In this document: positions 1 to 11,594 of the stretch, in pieces
Position numbering within the stretch: the first letter of the stretch is position 1
How the letters are laid out: every line of letters begins with the position of its first letter
Source of the DNA: Lepisosteus oculatus
Lineage: Eukaryota; Chordata; Actinopteri; Semionotiformes; Lepisosteidae
Assembly: GCF_040954835.1 (NCBI RefSeq)
Contig: NC_090696.1
Span: forward strand, 52,668,222-52,732,221
Length of the DNA stretch: 64,000 nucleotides
Reading direction: 5' to 3'
Notes under the pieces: model-generated
Seen by the model: the letters and a program-made list of their open reading frames with translations, nothing else
What the model was told of the DNA's origin: nothing
Database searches by the model: none
Made by a program: the position numbers and the translations under genes

Positions 1-59
1 TGAATCCTCCTTCAGCTGTGAGGGAACAGACAAATCAGGAACTTATTGTACTTTCTAAT

Positions 60-490
60 GACATTACATGTGGAAAGATTACAGATTACAGATTTTAATC
101 GTCTTTAATTTTGTTATACATTTTAGAAAAGTTTCATCTATGCATACACCACAAAACTATTTTCAAATGTATTTCTGAATGCCAAGTATAAAAAAACTTG
201 CAGCTCAACGATTCTAAGATGATCACAAGGAAGTGTATGGCATGTGTAATGGTCTAACCTAATTTTCCCCATTTTGATTAAAATCGCAAATGCGTGTTTA
301 ATTAAATGCCTTTATTGGTTTACAATCTGACAACACAATGTAAATCATTATCTTTGCATTCTAAGTCCCTTAATTCACTTTTTAAGCATAGCTTTCTCAC
401 TATTTAGATTTATTTTTCATACCATCGTTAAGCAAAGCAGGAGTGTATATTACTTCCTCATGGGATCAAACGTGGAAAGATTAGATTATT
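60..490 (+). repeat. R2-type dispersed repeat, left-edge copy
   Basis: AT-rich sequence that recurs near the right edge of the window. The stretch from about 80 to 180 (ending in TATTTCTGAATG) matches 61,912-62,018. The stretch from 280 to 480, containing CGTGTTTAATTA and GGGATCAAACGTGGA, matches 61,370-61,535 and partly 61,780-61,880. Order and orientation are kept, so this is a dispersed repeat and not chance AT similarity. No coding capacity or clear termini are visible. The copy stops near 490, where it joins a piece ending in GCCGCTACA, the same end as the long LTRs at 1,819 and 21,418. Confidence 0.55.
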
Positions 491-934
491 AACAAGCATT
501 GCCGCTACAACCGGTAACTCGCAGTAGACTGCATACAGCGCACCGGAAAATAATACGGTATCGCCCGCGCATTTTGAATGGCTGCATCTGTATACTTGAC
601 TCAGCAGCTTATTAAAAACAACACCAATGGTGTTCAAACCGATTTTTTTTACACAGAAGACTGACACAGCTTCATGCTGTGAATCTGTTTTTCTAAGAAA
701 ACATGTGTCCGTGGGGGAAGAGGGAGTATCTTTCGCTGGAAGACTCGCTCTCTTCTACTTTGAAAATACCTGTGAGACCGGTTTAATTTGGCACAGCCAG
801 CACTCCTGCAGAGAGTGATGAAAACCACGCAGCACCAGGTGAATGCACAACATTAATGTAGGGCTTTTGGGCTCACGTAGATTTGCGCCCTACAGTACAA
901 CCTGCGGTACCACTGTGTATATACAGTACGAACA
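491..934. other. Unclassified repeat debris
   Basis: About 440 bp without a convincing gene. On the minus strand at about 565-600 it holds a copy of the motif CAGATGCAGCCATTCAAA, also seen at 1,575-1,607 (minus) and 60,533-60,551 (plus), so part of it belongs to the R1 repeat family. The rest has short chance ORFs only. Confidence 0.4.
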
Positions 935-1612
935 TGTTGTGATATTTAGAAATATAAAAAATGTCAATATACTGAAGTGTCCATAACATTTGCTATTTTA
1001 GTTTTTCAAAGAAATGTTTATTTGTTAAAAGAAACTCATAGCGATTGCTGGATTTGAACACCTGACCTCACGCTTATACTGTAAATCACGCCACCAAGGC
1101 AAGTCATGTGACACACACTGAAACAGCAACACACATACAGTAATATGGTCAAAAGGACCACATAAAAACGTTTTGAAATAACCACATGTAAGACTTTGAT
1201 GCTTAAAATGTTTAGGAGAAATGGAATATTGGTGTGTATTTTTTCTTTAAAATACCAATACCAGCAACATACAGTTTACATAATATGTTTATGTTCCTAA
1301 ATTAATATGGTTTATGACCTTCAGATGCGTTATGCTCCTCTTCTTTTTATGCTCAGCTACTAAAATTTCCCTTTAGTTGTAAAATTCCATATAAATATTC
1401 AATACTAAGCAGATTAAAATGTGCACAGTAAAAACATTTAATGATTAAATCTTTCCACGACCAACCAACGCACCACGAGTGCCCCTGTCGGTCATTTTGG
1501 CCAGCCAATCACGTACCACAGTACGACGCGTTATGACTCGGTACAACGTAATGATTTGCCCGCTGTACGGGTTTATACCGCGCACTTTGAATTGCTGCAT
1601 CTGTATGTAGTT
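935..1612 (-). repeat. R1 composite repeat with tRNA-like module
   Basis: Reverse-complement copy of the element at about 60,530-61,195. The order of landmarks is conserved: the CAGATGCAGC head, a CpG-rich segment around GTACGTGATTGG, a segment ending TTTTAAGCATC, then a tRNA-like module at about 1,110-1,040 and an AT-rich tail. Read on the minus strand, the tRNA-like part has an A-box-like stretch (TGGCGTGATTTACAG) and a B-box-like stretch (GTGTTCAAATCC), as expected for a tRNA-derived SINE core. No protein coding is seen. It may be a SINE joined to another repeat or a nonautonomous DNA element; the termini are uncertain. Confidence 0.6.
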
Positions 1613-1814
1613 CTGGCCACAGCAGTCCCAGTGGGATCTCAAAGGTTGCACAAATGTGTTTATTTGAGCTGAAAATAACGTTTTGTCCCATTTTGAACAT
1701 TCTTGCTAATATCTGACTCAGTATGCACTTCTGGCCACAGCAGTCACAGTGGAACGTCAGAGGTTGCACAAACGCGTTTATTTGAGCTGAAAACGAAGTT
1801 TTGACAAATTCTGA
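1613..1814. repeat. 118-bp tandem array, left part
   Basis: About two units of the same tandem repeat that continues at 3,224-4,265. Landmarks in each unit are CTGGCCACAGCAGT, a GGTTGCACAAA stretch, TTTATTTGAGCTGAAAA and TTCTGAACA. The array is interrupted after 1,814 by an LTR insertion; joining the two sides restores the normal unit, with one copy of ACAC. Confidence 0.8.
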
Positions 1815-1818
1815 ACAC

Positions 1819-3219
1819 TGTAGCGTTGCCATAGCCAAAATGTAGTGTGCTCTCTGAAGGCACCAGTTCTGTAGGGTTTGGGCATTTACTGAGACAATTA
1901 TTAATTGTAGCAGTAAATCACAAGGTTGATTCTTTTGATGGCTTTAGAATCTAACCATGCGACATAACTCAAACAACGCACACACACAGGTACTAATACA
2001 TGAGGATACATTTATTAATACATGGAATATGCATATAAACTAACAGATCTTATCGAGAGGGTTATCAGAATACAAAAGATACATATTCAGTCAGTTACGA
2101 AGTGTTACACATATCAAGAGGACATACGTTCAGTATATCATTCATTAAGACCGTTTCGTAAATGAACTTGGTTCTAACTTCTACATTAGATACTCAAAAC
2201 AAGTACATAACTCTTAGGAATTAAATTGATATCAACTGGTTGGGATAACAATTGAACTCTTGAGCCGTAATGCATTGAAGTTGAATACTCATCCAATCTC
2301 TGGGGATTCAGATCTCCTGCGGGCACAAAGAACCAGTTGCAGGCTGTTGCTGTCCAATCCGCGCTCTCTGGCTCGGTGCCAGGCTGTGCTGTGCAGCTTG
2401 CGAAGGTGCACTGCTGATGCTCACTGGCCTGCTAATTAGTGTTGGCTTTAACTAGCAACGTTTGTGCAGAGGAGAAAAGATGACTGTGGGTCCCAGCAAG
2501 TCAGGAAGAGGACCGGTTCGTTCCTGATGAAGAGCTAGTTCTGAATAGTGATTCAGCTGTCCACAGTTCTGACCTGTTGACGAGGCCTGCTGCTGGTGCT
2601 AACCTCGGGTGGATCCTCTGGTTACTCTCTGGCAACCTCCGCTCTAGACTCTTAGAACAAAGGAAAGTTCTGACACTCGGACACACTGGCCATTCCGTGG
2701 TTGTCCGGGCTGAGTCTCAGGATGGTCAGGAGGCGCGCTGCGAGAATGTCCTGCCCTTGGGAGCCTTCTACTCCTGGGCCGTCCTGCCCTGGAATTCTCC
2801 TTTGAATTCCCTTTAGAATAGTCTCAGAATTCCCTCTGAATCTTACTGAATCTCTTTGTTGCCTGTTTTTACCTGAAGGAACTTCAGCTCGTTGATTGGC
2901 TGAAAGTTCTATGGGCATCAGAGTCCCACATGGGTTACTCGGCCCTACCAGTCCCTGATTGGTTGATCAAGGTGAGATATGAGTCACTTACTCCTGACAC
3001 TTAGGAATGCAGTCCAGATGTCCATTTGGCACTCCCTAGACAGATAGGCGCCAATGGATGACCATTGATCATGATAGCCAGGCTTAGCTAAGTGCATCCC
3101 TGTCTGGGAGCTGTTCCTTATCAAAAGAAAACATCCACAGAGATGGAGGGTGAGATGGGACTCATTTGGGAAAGCCCAGAACACTTAATTCTTTCTTATT
3201 ATTAAGCCTCGCCGCTACA
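1819..3219. mobile_element. 1.4-kb solo-LTR-like insertion (TGTA...TACA), copy 1
   Basis: Starts TGTAGCG and ends CGCTACA, a perfect 7-bp terminal inverted repeat with TG...CA ends. It is flanked by the 4-bp direct repeat ACAC (1,815-1,818 and 3,220-3,223). Removing it restores an uninterrupted 118-bp unit, which confirms the boundaries. It is related along most of its length to the element at 21,418-22,692, including the segments near CTTATCGAGAGGGTTA and TTTCGTAAATGAACTTGG. No gag, pol or env frame is present. Four-base duplications with TG...CA ends fit an LTR retroelement or ERV solo LTR; a nonautonomous LTR element is also possible. Confidence 0.75.
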
Positions 3220-3223
3220 ACAC

Positions 3224-4265
3224 TGTTGCTAATATCTGACTCAGTATGCACTTCTGGCCACAGCAGTTACAGTGGGATGCCAAAGGTTGCAAAAATGCAT
3301 TTATTTCAGCTGAAAACCACATTTTGAATCAGTCTGAACATTGTTGGTAATATTTGAGTCTGTGTGCAGTTCTGGTCACAGGAGTTACAGTGGGATGTCA
3401 AACGTTGCACAAACACGTTTATTTGAGCTGAAAAAGACATTTTGACAAAGTCTGAACATTGGTCCTAAGATCTGACTCGGTATGCACTTTTGGCCACAGC
3501 AGTTACAGTGGGATGCCAAGGGTTGCAAAAACGCGTTTATTTCAGCTGAAAATGACGTTTTGTCAAATTCTGAACATTCTTGCTAATATCTGAGTCACTA
3601 TGCAGTTCTGGCCAAAACAGTCACAGTGGGATGCCAGAGGTTGCACAAACGCGTTTATTTGAGCTGAAAATGACTTTTTGTATCATTCTGAACATTGTTG
3701 AGAATATCTGAGTCTGTATGCAGTTCTGGTCACAGGAGTTACAGTAGGATGTCAAACATTGCACAGAAGTGTTTATGTGAACTGAAAATGATGTTTTGCA
3801 TCTTTCTGAACATTTTTTATATCTGAGTCTGTATGCAGTTCTGGTCACAGGAGTTACAGTGGGATGTCAAATGTTGCACAAAAGCATTTATTTGAGCTGA
3901 AAATGACATTTTGTATCTTTTTGAACATTGTTGATTATATCTGAGTGTATGCAGTTCTGGTCACAGGAGTTACAGTGGGATGTCAAAGGTTGCACAAAAG
4001 CGTTTATTTGAGCTGAAAAGGACGTTTTGTATCTTTCTGAACATTGTTGAGAATATCTGAGTCTGTATGCAGTTATGGTCACAATAGTTACAATGGGATG
4101 TCAAATGTCGCACAGAAGTGTTTATGTGAGCTGAAAATGATGTTTTGTATCTTTCTGAACATTTTTTATATCTGAGTCTGTATGCAGTTCTGGTCACAAC
4201 AGTTACAGTGGGATGTCAAAAGTTTAACAAAAGCATTTATTTGAGCTGAAAATGAAGTTTTGTAT
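3224..4265. repeat. 118-bp tandem array, right part (about nine units)
   Basis: The landmark GTTACAGTGGGATG or a close variant recurs at about 3,266, 3,382, 3,502, 3,620, 3,738, 3,853, 3,969, 4,087 and 4,202, so the period is 115-120 bp. Units differ by point changes and small indels; an older tandem array is implied. Short minus-strand ORFs across it (64-75 residues, repeating similar residues) are by-products of the repeat and are not taken as genes. The array breaks off at about 4,265. Confidence 0.9.
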
Positions 4266-4369
4266 CGCTACACTGTGCTAACATAGTACCCAAAGAACCC
4301 AGTAGCTGATGAAGAGGTTCCTTCTGGTCCCCCTGACAAGAAATAAATGTATTTTCTTGCTTCCTGAAT

Positions 4370-5275
4370 ATACAGGAAAGTCCAGCCCTGGCCAGCGCCC
4401 TTACAGTCTCCCTGCTGCAGGAGGAGTGGTCCAAGTGGCCACCTGACCAGCCAGGTGAAGCACACCCCTTTTCCATCCCTGAAGAGGAGCAGATCTCTCT
4501 GCCTGGTGATGAAAAGGAAGCCTTGCAGTGCACATTGGCACCCAAGGGGGGTCAAGACCACCATACCGTAGTGGTGGGAGGGGTCCAGATGGCAGGAGTG
4601 CAGGTTGGTCATGCAGTCCTCACCCTTAGCTCTGAGTAGCCCACTATTAGTGAGGATCTGTTTGAGCAGCTGTCTCAGAGCCATCGCCAGGTGACCCTGG
4701 TTCCACAGTCATAGATTCTGTGGTGGACCCAGATGCTAGTTCCCTAAGCTGCGACCCAGAGAACATGCGATCTGGTCAAACCATTCCTCAGGCCTACCAG
4801 GTAGTGAATGAGACCGACCTGATTGTCCCTGCCTCGACTGCAGGGTTTCCAGTACACCTGGACCCAAGGAAAGGACAAAGAATGAAAGCCGAGAAGGTTT
4901 TCCCACAACCATCAGCCCAGCTTGTCAGCCTGAACCTGACCATCTGTGGTACTCCCAGACTGGAGCTGAATGGCCTGGCCACCTGCCCATCAGTGCAAGA
5001 CACGGGAAAGGGGGATGTCAGAATCCCCGCTCACACTGACGTGGGCCTGGTGATTGATACTGAGTTCCATGACTGTGAACTAGCTATCCCAGTGCTGGGG
5101 CAGCTCCCTGGCCCCCTAGCGAGGGAAGGGAGGAGCGAGCAGGTGTCCTACACCTACCCCCAGCGAACACTTCATGATAATATTCCTTGTACTTTGATAA
5201 CCCTCACAGTAAGATCAGCCACCTGTATCCAGGTAGACTGTTATATGTTTTATGCACAATTTATGTTTTAATAAA
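4370..5275 (+). pseudogene. Orphan coding-like remnant, family not recognised
   Basis: Two plus-strand frames in series look protein-like. The first, from about 4,373, is open to a TAG at 4,637-4,639 and stays readable to a second stop at about 4,711. The second is open from 4,720 to 5,271 (183 codons). Composition is rich in Pro, Gln, Glu and Ser, with little low-complexity sequence, and GC is well above the flanks. A CAG acceptor-like site precedes the first frame and an AATAAA signal follows the second at about 5,270. A stop and a frame change between the parts suggest a decayed exon, retrocopy or gag-like gene. I recognise no domain and no intact gene can be claimed. Confidence 0.4.
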
Positions 5276-5389
5276 TGTATCTTATTTATTGAATCCGTAT
5301 GTGTGCGTCACTGATTGATTGATTTTCTAATAGCCATAAGAAACGTGATTGCTGTTACAACTAATAAATTCCCAGTAAATTCACAAAAC

Positions 5390-5960
5390 ACCTACACATG
5401 TAAACCTGAGAACTAGAAAGATAAGTAAACTATAAGTAAACATATCTAATGGTGGCGAAGCGGTTAGCGTTTTCCTTCCACCTTAAATGCTGCTGTGGTG
5501 ATATGCTCTTTTGCCTGTAGATGGCTTCATGTACATATCCTCAGTGAAAGGGACTATCCAAATAAATGGCAACTGTCCAAATTGTATTTTTGTATGGAAT
5601 ATATTTCAGAAAATCGCAAACCAATTTTAAAAACTCACAGTAACACGAACTTACACTGGGAAAAGGTGATTGCACTTTCTGCTTATTACTATGGCACTAC
5701 CCCCGATTATAAAAACGTCTCACAATTTTGACACTGAGGTGTGAGACACTGTAACAGACTATCAGAACCCTGAAGTACAAGACATTTTACTAGTGTTTTT
5801 TTAAATATGACCCACTGAACATGGCATGAGACAGTGCATTGGGGAAAAAGTGCACTTTCTGCTGAATTGTGATGGCCCTCCCTCCTGATTACAAAACATT
5901 ATTTTAATGACAATACGTGTAACCACTCTATTACTTATAAAAGTATTTTGCAAATACAAA
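5390..5960 (+). repeat. Repeat family B, copy 1
   Basis: Closely matches 16,254-16,920 in the same orientation: shared stretches include GAACTAGAAAGATAA, GGTTAGCGTTTT, TGTATGGAATATATTTCAGA and TATAAAAACGTCTCACAATT. A partial third copy is at 9,838-9,965. The family contains an internal unit of about 190 bp (GTGATTGCACTTTCTGCT to CATGGCATG), nearly two units of which are present here. No coding potential; class unknown. Confidence 0.75.
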
Positions 5961-6104
5961 AACAGAAATCTTGGAATTCTTTAACGTATCTTAACTAAAT
6001 ATATGTTTTACACAGTAAGAAATTAAATTTAGTTTGACTTTAAGGCATGGGAACAAAGTAATGACTTCTGTAGAAAAAATAGCAAATGCATAAAATCAAG
6101 TAGG

Positions 6105-6190
6105 AACAGGCAAAGTTTATTCCATGTTGAAAAGTAGAGGAAAGAGAAACACATCACTTCAGCTATAGAGCCTTCTTCGGGTGTCAGTAA
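6105..6190 (-). repeat. Penelope-type terminal fragment
   Basis: Minus-strand copy of the short module also found at 9,985-10,110, 28,262-28,360 and 37,830-38,125: a GAAGAAGGCT core with a downstream GCATGGAATAAA-like stretch. The same module sits beside a recognisable Penelope reverse transcriptase at 28 kb, which is why it is assigned to that class. This copy is degraded. Confidence 0.45.
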
Positions 6191-6210
6191 AATCCTCGCT
6201 CTATGACTAC

Positions 6211-6684
6211 TGTAATGAACAGTTCTTTCCGGACCCTATGCGGACGACACAATCCAGAATAGTGAAGACACAAGGGGAAAAATAGTCATGCAGGAAAAGG
6301 GTCTGGAGACGGGGGGCATGTCCATGGCGTGCAGGTGTCCAGGGGAAGTGAATCCAGGCGAACAATCCATGAAGGAAATCCAAAAGAGTAATCCAAGACA
6401 AAGGGTAGAGTCCAAGGCCAGGGGATCCATCCAGGGAATTGAAACACGAACCGGGTTGGAACCGGCGAGGGGAACCAGGAACTAGGAACAGAAAGTTAAA
6501 AGCATAACGGAGCCAGACGCAGCAAGACCCCGGGCTCTCATGATACAGAAATCAATGAGGAACCAGGAGTGAGGTCCGCATCTGGCTTTTAAGGGGGAAC
6601 GGGAATAGGGCTCAGGTGCAAACAATAGGAGGGAACGAGGAAGGGCTGGAGCTCCCTTAAGAAGAGGGGTTAGCGATCGTGACA
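6211..6684 (-). mobile_element. Ty3/gypsy-type solo LTR
   Basis: On the minus strand it runs from TGTCACGATCGC to a CATTACA end, giving TG...CA termini. It is flanked by a perfect 5-bp direct repeat ACTAC (6,206-6,210 and 6,685-6,689). The 474-bp body is GC-rich and noncoding; the small ORFs inside are chance. Five-base duplications and the TGTCACG start are typical of fish Ty3/gypsy LTRs. A related LTR end occurs near 12,325-12,374. Confidence 0.8.
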
Positions 6685-6889
6685 ACTACACTTAGTCTAT
6701 TGCCTCAACCAAAATGATCAATAGCAAAGACTGCACAGCAGAATGAGTGACATATTTGTAGGGATAGTTAATTCTAAATTTATTTCCAAGCCAATGTGTT
6801 CACTCTATCAAATCAAAGTGCTCCTATAACAGCATCTCCGTCCTGTTTCCTCTCAGTCTCCACACATGTTCCTTGTACGTACACCATGC

Positions 6890-7624
6890 TTTCTCAATAT
6901 GTTGTGTTAGTACTCCAAGCACATCTCTGTAGACCAGTAAATTCCTCCTAAACGATAGCTATATCCACAATGTTCTTCTTGGATCCATGGCAGTGATGCA
7001 GCATCCAACTCAGATGGTACCCAGCCTGGGTACATGTGGGGAGGAGAATAGGATAGTTTCGTCAGATCAGATGCATCTACCTGATGGGCCAACACAGGGA
7101 CACACAATGGCATGTACAGCAGCACCAGCAGCCATGGTTGCAGCAGGCTAAAATGTAAGGTGTGAGTAGGCTATCAAGACCTATGAAATAATAGGTCTTA
7201 AGTCTGGATTCGAATACTGAGATTTACTTGGTATCCCAAATATGGGGTGGGAGACTGTTCCATAAGCTAGGGACCATGCAACTAAGGGCTTTACCACAAA
7301 CTGTTATTTTATTAATTCGTGGAATATGAAGAAGACCTGCATTCTGTGATCTAAGCAGGCGACTTGGATGGTAAACATTAATAAGTTCCATTAAATAGAC
7401 AGGTGCCTGACCTCTGAGAGCCTTGTAAGTAAGTAGAAGGATTTTGAAGTCCACCTTGTACCTGACAGGAAGACAATGAAGAGAGCAAAGTATGGGGGTT
7501 ATATGGTTGTACTTTCTGCTCCTAGAAACAATTCTAGCTGCTGCATTTTGAATTCGCTGTAAGGTGTTGAAAGAGTGGTGAGTGCTCCCTGATAGTAGGG
7601 CATTGCAGTAGTCTAACCTGCTGT
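6890..7624 (-). mobile_element. L2-like LINE, C-terminal RT part and 3' region (outer element)
   Basis: Minus-strand frame with the L2/CR1 C-terminal signature: YSRLDYCNALLSG, then LQRIQNAAARIV, HITPILCSLHCLP and SLWNSLPPHI. The 3' untranslated part continues to about 6,890 and matches the plus-strand copy at 17,570-18,050. It is the downstream half of an element whose upstream half lies at 9,613-9,838; a younger LINE is inserted between them, splitting the frame just before the SRLDYC motif. Decayed and not functional. Confidence 0.8.
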
Positions 7625-9612
7625 AAATAGATAGATACTTTATTGATCCCGTGAGGGAAATGGCAGTGCAACAGCAGCTTAACACAGACAACACAGCAAC
7701 AGTTTAACGAATGATACAATAATATTAATCCAATACATGCAATACAATACAATCAGTACAGAAATGCACTAAGAAGAATTACTCACAGTCCAGAACACAC
7801 AAAGAACAAACCAGAACAGAACAGTACACAAAAAAGTCATATTGCTCAATATAAGTATAAATATAAATGTATTGCACAGGTCTCTGGCATATATTGCACA
7901 AAAACAGTTATAAACAGGAAAAAGAAAAGAACAGATGTATCAGTTTACTGTTCAGTCCAGAAACAGCTTACTGTCAATGTTGCCTCTGCCCAGACGCAAG
8001 GTGGAGGCATTGTAGTCTTATGACAGAAGGCAAGAATTACCTCCTGTAGCACTCCCTGTCGCACCATGGATGGATCAGTCTATTGCTGAACGTATTCTTC
8101 ATTTCTACAAGCATGTCAAAGAGGGGATGGGAGACGTTGTCCATGATGGCCTCTAGTTTGGACACCATTCTCCTCTCAGCCACTACCTCCAGGGGGTCCA
8201 GGCCAGACCCAATGACAGAGCTTGCTCTTCTGATGAGCTTGTTCAGCCTGTTAGAATCCACTGCTCTAATCCCAAAGCCCCAGCATACCACCGCATAGAA
8301 AATGGCGCTTGCCACCAACGACTGATAGAACAAGTGAAGCATCTTACTACATTGAAGGATCTGAGCCTCCTCAAGAAGTAAAGTCGGCTCTGACCCTTCT
8401 TGTAAATGGCCTCGATGTTCTAAGATCATTCCAGTCTATCGTCGATGTGCACTCCCAGGTACTTGTACGAGTCGACAATTTCCATGCCACTCCCATGGAT
8501 GTAGACAGGAGTAGGTTTGACCTTTTTCCTCCTGAAATCTACCACCAGTTCCTTCGTCTTTGTTACATTCAATTGCAGTTGGTTCTCCCCACACCACTCC
8601 ACAAAGCTGCTGACCAGTCCTCTGTACTCTTCCTCCTGCCCACCCTAGATACATCTCACAATTGCAGAGTCATCTGAGAACTTCTGCAGGTGGCACGACT
8701 TTGAGTTGTATTTAAAGTCCGAACTATAGAGGAACGGAGAAAGAACTGTCCCCTGAGGAGCCCCTGTGTTACTTACTACCTGTTCAGACACACAGTTCTG
8801 AAGTCTCACAGACTGTGGTCTGCCTGTCAGATAGTCAGTGATCCATGAGATCATGGAGGCACCGACTTGCATCTCCTCCAGCTTCCTCCTTAGAGGTAAG
8901 GGCGGGATAGTATTGAAGGCACTGGAGAAGTCGAAAAACATAATCCTTACAGCGTTGCCAGCCTTGTCCAGGTGTGAGTAGGCCCTTTGCAGCATGTAGA
9001 TGATTGCATACTCCACACCAACACTGGGCTGGTAGGCGAACTGTAGGGTGTCCAGTGATGAACTAACCAGGGGTCTCAGGTGGGATAAGACCAGCCTCTC
9101 CAGTGTCTTCATGACATGAGAAGTCAGCACAACTGGTCTGTAGTCATTGAGGACAGAGAGGCGCCCTTTCTTTGGCACCTGGACCAGGCATGATGTCTTC
9201 CAGAGCACAGGGACTTTCTCCAAGTTTAGGCTCAGGTTGAACAGTCGCTGGAGCACTCCGCTCAGCTGATCAGCACAGGCCCTCAGAAATCTGGGACAGA
9301 CGTTATCTGGTCCTGTGGCCTTACCCTGGTGCAGCCTCCTCAGCTCCCTCTTCACCTGGTCAGCCGTGTTGGTCAGTCTGGCCTGGGGGATGGTGCTCAT
9401 AGCGCTGTCAGTGCTGCAGGTGTTAATGGCGGAGGTCTCAATGTTTCTGTCCACCCGCAGTCTCTGAAAGCCGCCAAAGGTACCATTCGAGTCCGGAATA
9501 AGTTCCTGCAGCCACGTCTCGGTGAAACACATGATACTGCATTCTCTATACTCCCTCTGACTCCTCACCAATGCTCCCAGTTTGTCCATCTTGTTCACTA
9601 AGAACCTCAAAT
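7625..9612 (-). mobile_element. L2/CR1-type LINE, younger nested insertion
   Basis: Read on the minus strand. It starts in an endonuclease remnant (residues near CSIMCFTETWLQE), jumps by an internal deletion to the RT region (KATGPDNV, DYRPVVLTS, FDFSSAFNTIPP, GAPQGTVLSPFLY) and to FSDDSAIV at about 8,640. Separated frames below 8,650 give the C-terminal part (MLHLFYQSLVASAIFY, VVAERRMVSKLE). It ends at the left in an AATAAAGTATCTATC-type tail. It is inserted in an older L2-like element. Stops and frameshifts and the lost endonuclease make it inactive. Confidence 0.85.
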
Positions 9613-9838
9613 AAGAGTATGTATTAATTTCTGTCTTGAGTGGAGAGAAACTGCCTTAGTTTTGCAATATTTCATAACTGTAGGAAGCATGTTTTAGATA
9701 CTGTTTTAATATGAGAGTTAAATGAGAGCCTTGTGTCTAATATGATGCCTAGGTAACGTGCTGAGTCTTTGAGGCAAATTTTTAAATCTTCTGAGTTAAG
9801 TGCTGAAGTTATAGTAGTCCTATCAGTATTGTTGATTA
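9613..9838 (-). mobile_element. L2-like LINE, upstream half of outer element
   Basis: Minus-strand translation has the L2 motif order: a start like INNTDRTT, then DSARYLGIILDTRLSFNSHIKTVSK and RQFLSTQDRN, i.e. the segment just before the SRLDYC motif found at 7,610. The nested LINE at 7,625-9,612 separates the halves. Confidence 0.65.
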
Positions 9839-10110
9839 TAAAATCGTCTTACAATTCTGATGCCAAAGTGTGAGAGATAATGTAACAGACTGTCAAAATC
9901 CTGAAGTACAAGAAATTTTACTGTACTTTTTTTAAAATATGACCATCTGAACGTGGCATGGTAGGCAACTGTCCTATCTTTCCGAACACCCGAAGAAGGC
10001 TTCACAGCTGAAATCGGTTTCTTCTCCTTTCAGCATGGAGTAAACCTTTACTTGTTCCTTTTCAGCCTACGCTTGCTGATGCAACTACCCACCTGGTATA
10101 TAACATTCCT
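9838..10110 (+). repeat. Family B fragment followed by Penelope-type terminus
   Basis: 9,838-9,965 matches repeat family B (TCTTACAATTCTGAT to ACGTGGCATG). From about 9,985 it changes to the Penelope-type terminal module: CGAAGAAGGCTTCACAGC, then GCATGGAGTAAACC, CTTGTTCC and GCTGATGCAACTACCC. Both are short decayed pieces. Confidence 0.55.
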
Positions 10111-11094
10111 CTAATCACAACTATGAATGTCCACTGTGAGCATTTTTTCCATGATTATTTATTCTGGCATTGAAGCATATTTTATGTTATACCGAAGTGT
10201 CATAATCACTGAAAATAAGACAATTTTTCATTGAGAAAGTAAGACAAAGAAAAATCACTATGTATTGCACTATGTATTGTATCTGGTCCTGATCTAGATT
10301 TTCTACATACTTTAACATGCCATGTTCAGAAAGTCACAACTCCACACACAGACGCACAAACCAGTGACCCACAGCAAGAACACGCAGACTCCACACAAAC
10401 AGACAACACTACCAGTGATCTAAAGCAGGAACTAGTTAAGGGAGTTCATACAGAGACACTGAATCTTTCAACTGCCAATAATCACAACTCTTTCCCCCTA
10501 AATAAATTAGAGAAAGTGAATAAGTGAGCATGTTTTCTGAATGAGCAACACCAAAAATAACGAAGTACATAATGCATACATGCCACATAAGTATGCTGTT
10601 AACCTTTATCAATGGTCCATCAACATGCTTTTAGCTACATATAGTCCCAAATAGCATTGGGCTATATCTCTAAAAATGCTTTATAACTTCACATATGTCC
10701 AAAAATGTTTTTACTTACTGCCTGTTGAGTCGGGAGTTGCCTGTGGTGTATTTTCCAACCCCCTTTCTGGCAAACTGATGCTTGCAGGGATTTGATCTCG
10801 GTTGTTTCTTCTGCCGTGCCTCCATTTTCAGAGACACATTCTTGAACCTTGACCTTTACTCAGTCTATGAGTGCTGTAATTATTCCCCCGATGCACGTGA
10901 ATAACGGTTCCATTTTTCAATCAGTAGAACAGTAATTACAGTAATTGTGTTTGTATTCATTCCTCGACTCCAGCAACAGGCCTGGGCAGATTGTTCCATA
11001 CCTTGACTATTCTTGGCGTAAACAAGTCCCTCCTGTTCTCTGATTGAAGTGAACTCCTCTGTCAAGCACTGTTCTTTCACATCATTTATGTGGG
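10111..11094. other. Intergenic sequence, nothing recognised
   Basis: Moderately AT-rich; the longest frame, about 72 codons on the minus strand near 11,000, has no family signature. No RNA gene or strong repeat was recognised. Confidence 0.5.
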
Positions 11095-11099
11095 GCAAC

Positions 11100-11594
11100 T
11101 GTCACGACCACCAGCCAGCAGAGATCAACACGTAAGCGAGCTACTGTAATCAGTACCAGCAGCGGGTTACTATTAACAAGTGCCGCCGCACGAGTTAACA
11201 CACCTGCAATTGCTCTACCGTGCGGCACTATTCTAACCTACTTCCCGTTGCTCGGTATTGAGTCCACTTCTTCTTGCTCTTCCTAGCATTTCTTACCCTT
11301 TTGCCTTCCTGGAATTCTGCCTACACCTTTTGCCTTCGGACTCCGGATCTCGTCTCACCCCTTGGATTCTTTGCCATCTGTGCCTATTTCGGATTTGACC
11401 CTGCAGCTCTCTTTTCGACCATGATTCTGTCTCACGTTTTGGATTGTTCACCACCAGTGCCTTTACCCAAACTCGACCTACCTTCGCCTTCGCACTACGA
11501 CTCAGCTCCTGGTTTTGCTCTGTACGCTTACTTACCTCCCTACGACTCCTGCATCTGCATCGGATCCTTTTCACCTCTACAGAGCAGCGTTACA
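11100..11594 (+). mobile_element. Ty3/gypsy-type solo LTR
   Basis: Begins TGTCACGACC and ends GCGTTACA. It is flanked by a perfect 5-bp direct repeat GCAAC at 11,095-11,099 and 11,595-11,599. The body is rich in C and T on the plus strand (many CCTTCG-type runs), which explains the overlapping ORFs of 93-159 codons on both strands; none resembles a known protein. No internal region remains, so it is a solo LTR left by recombination. Confidence 0.8.

Noticed and set aside
3621..4545. Several minus-strand ORFs of 64-138 codons
   Set aside because: Those up to 4,197 repeat the same residues because they cross 118-bp tandem units; the longer ones lie antisense to the orphan coding-like frame.
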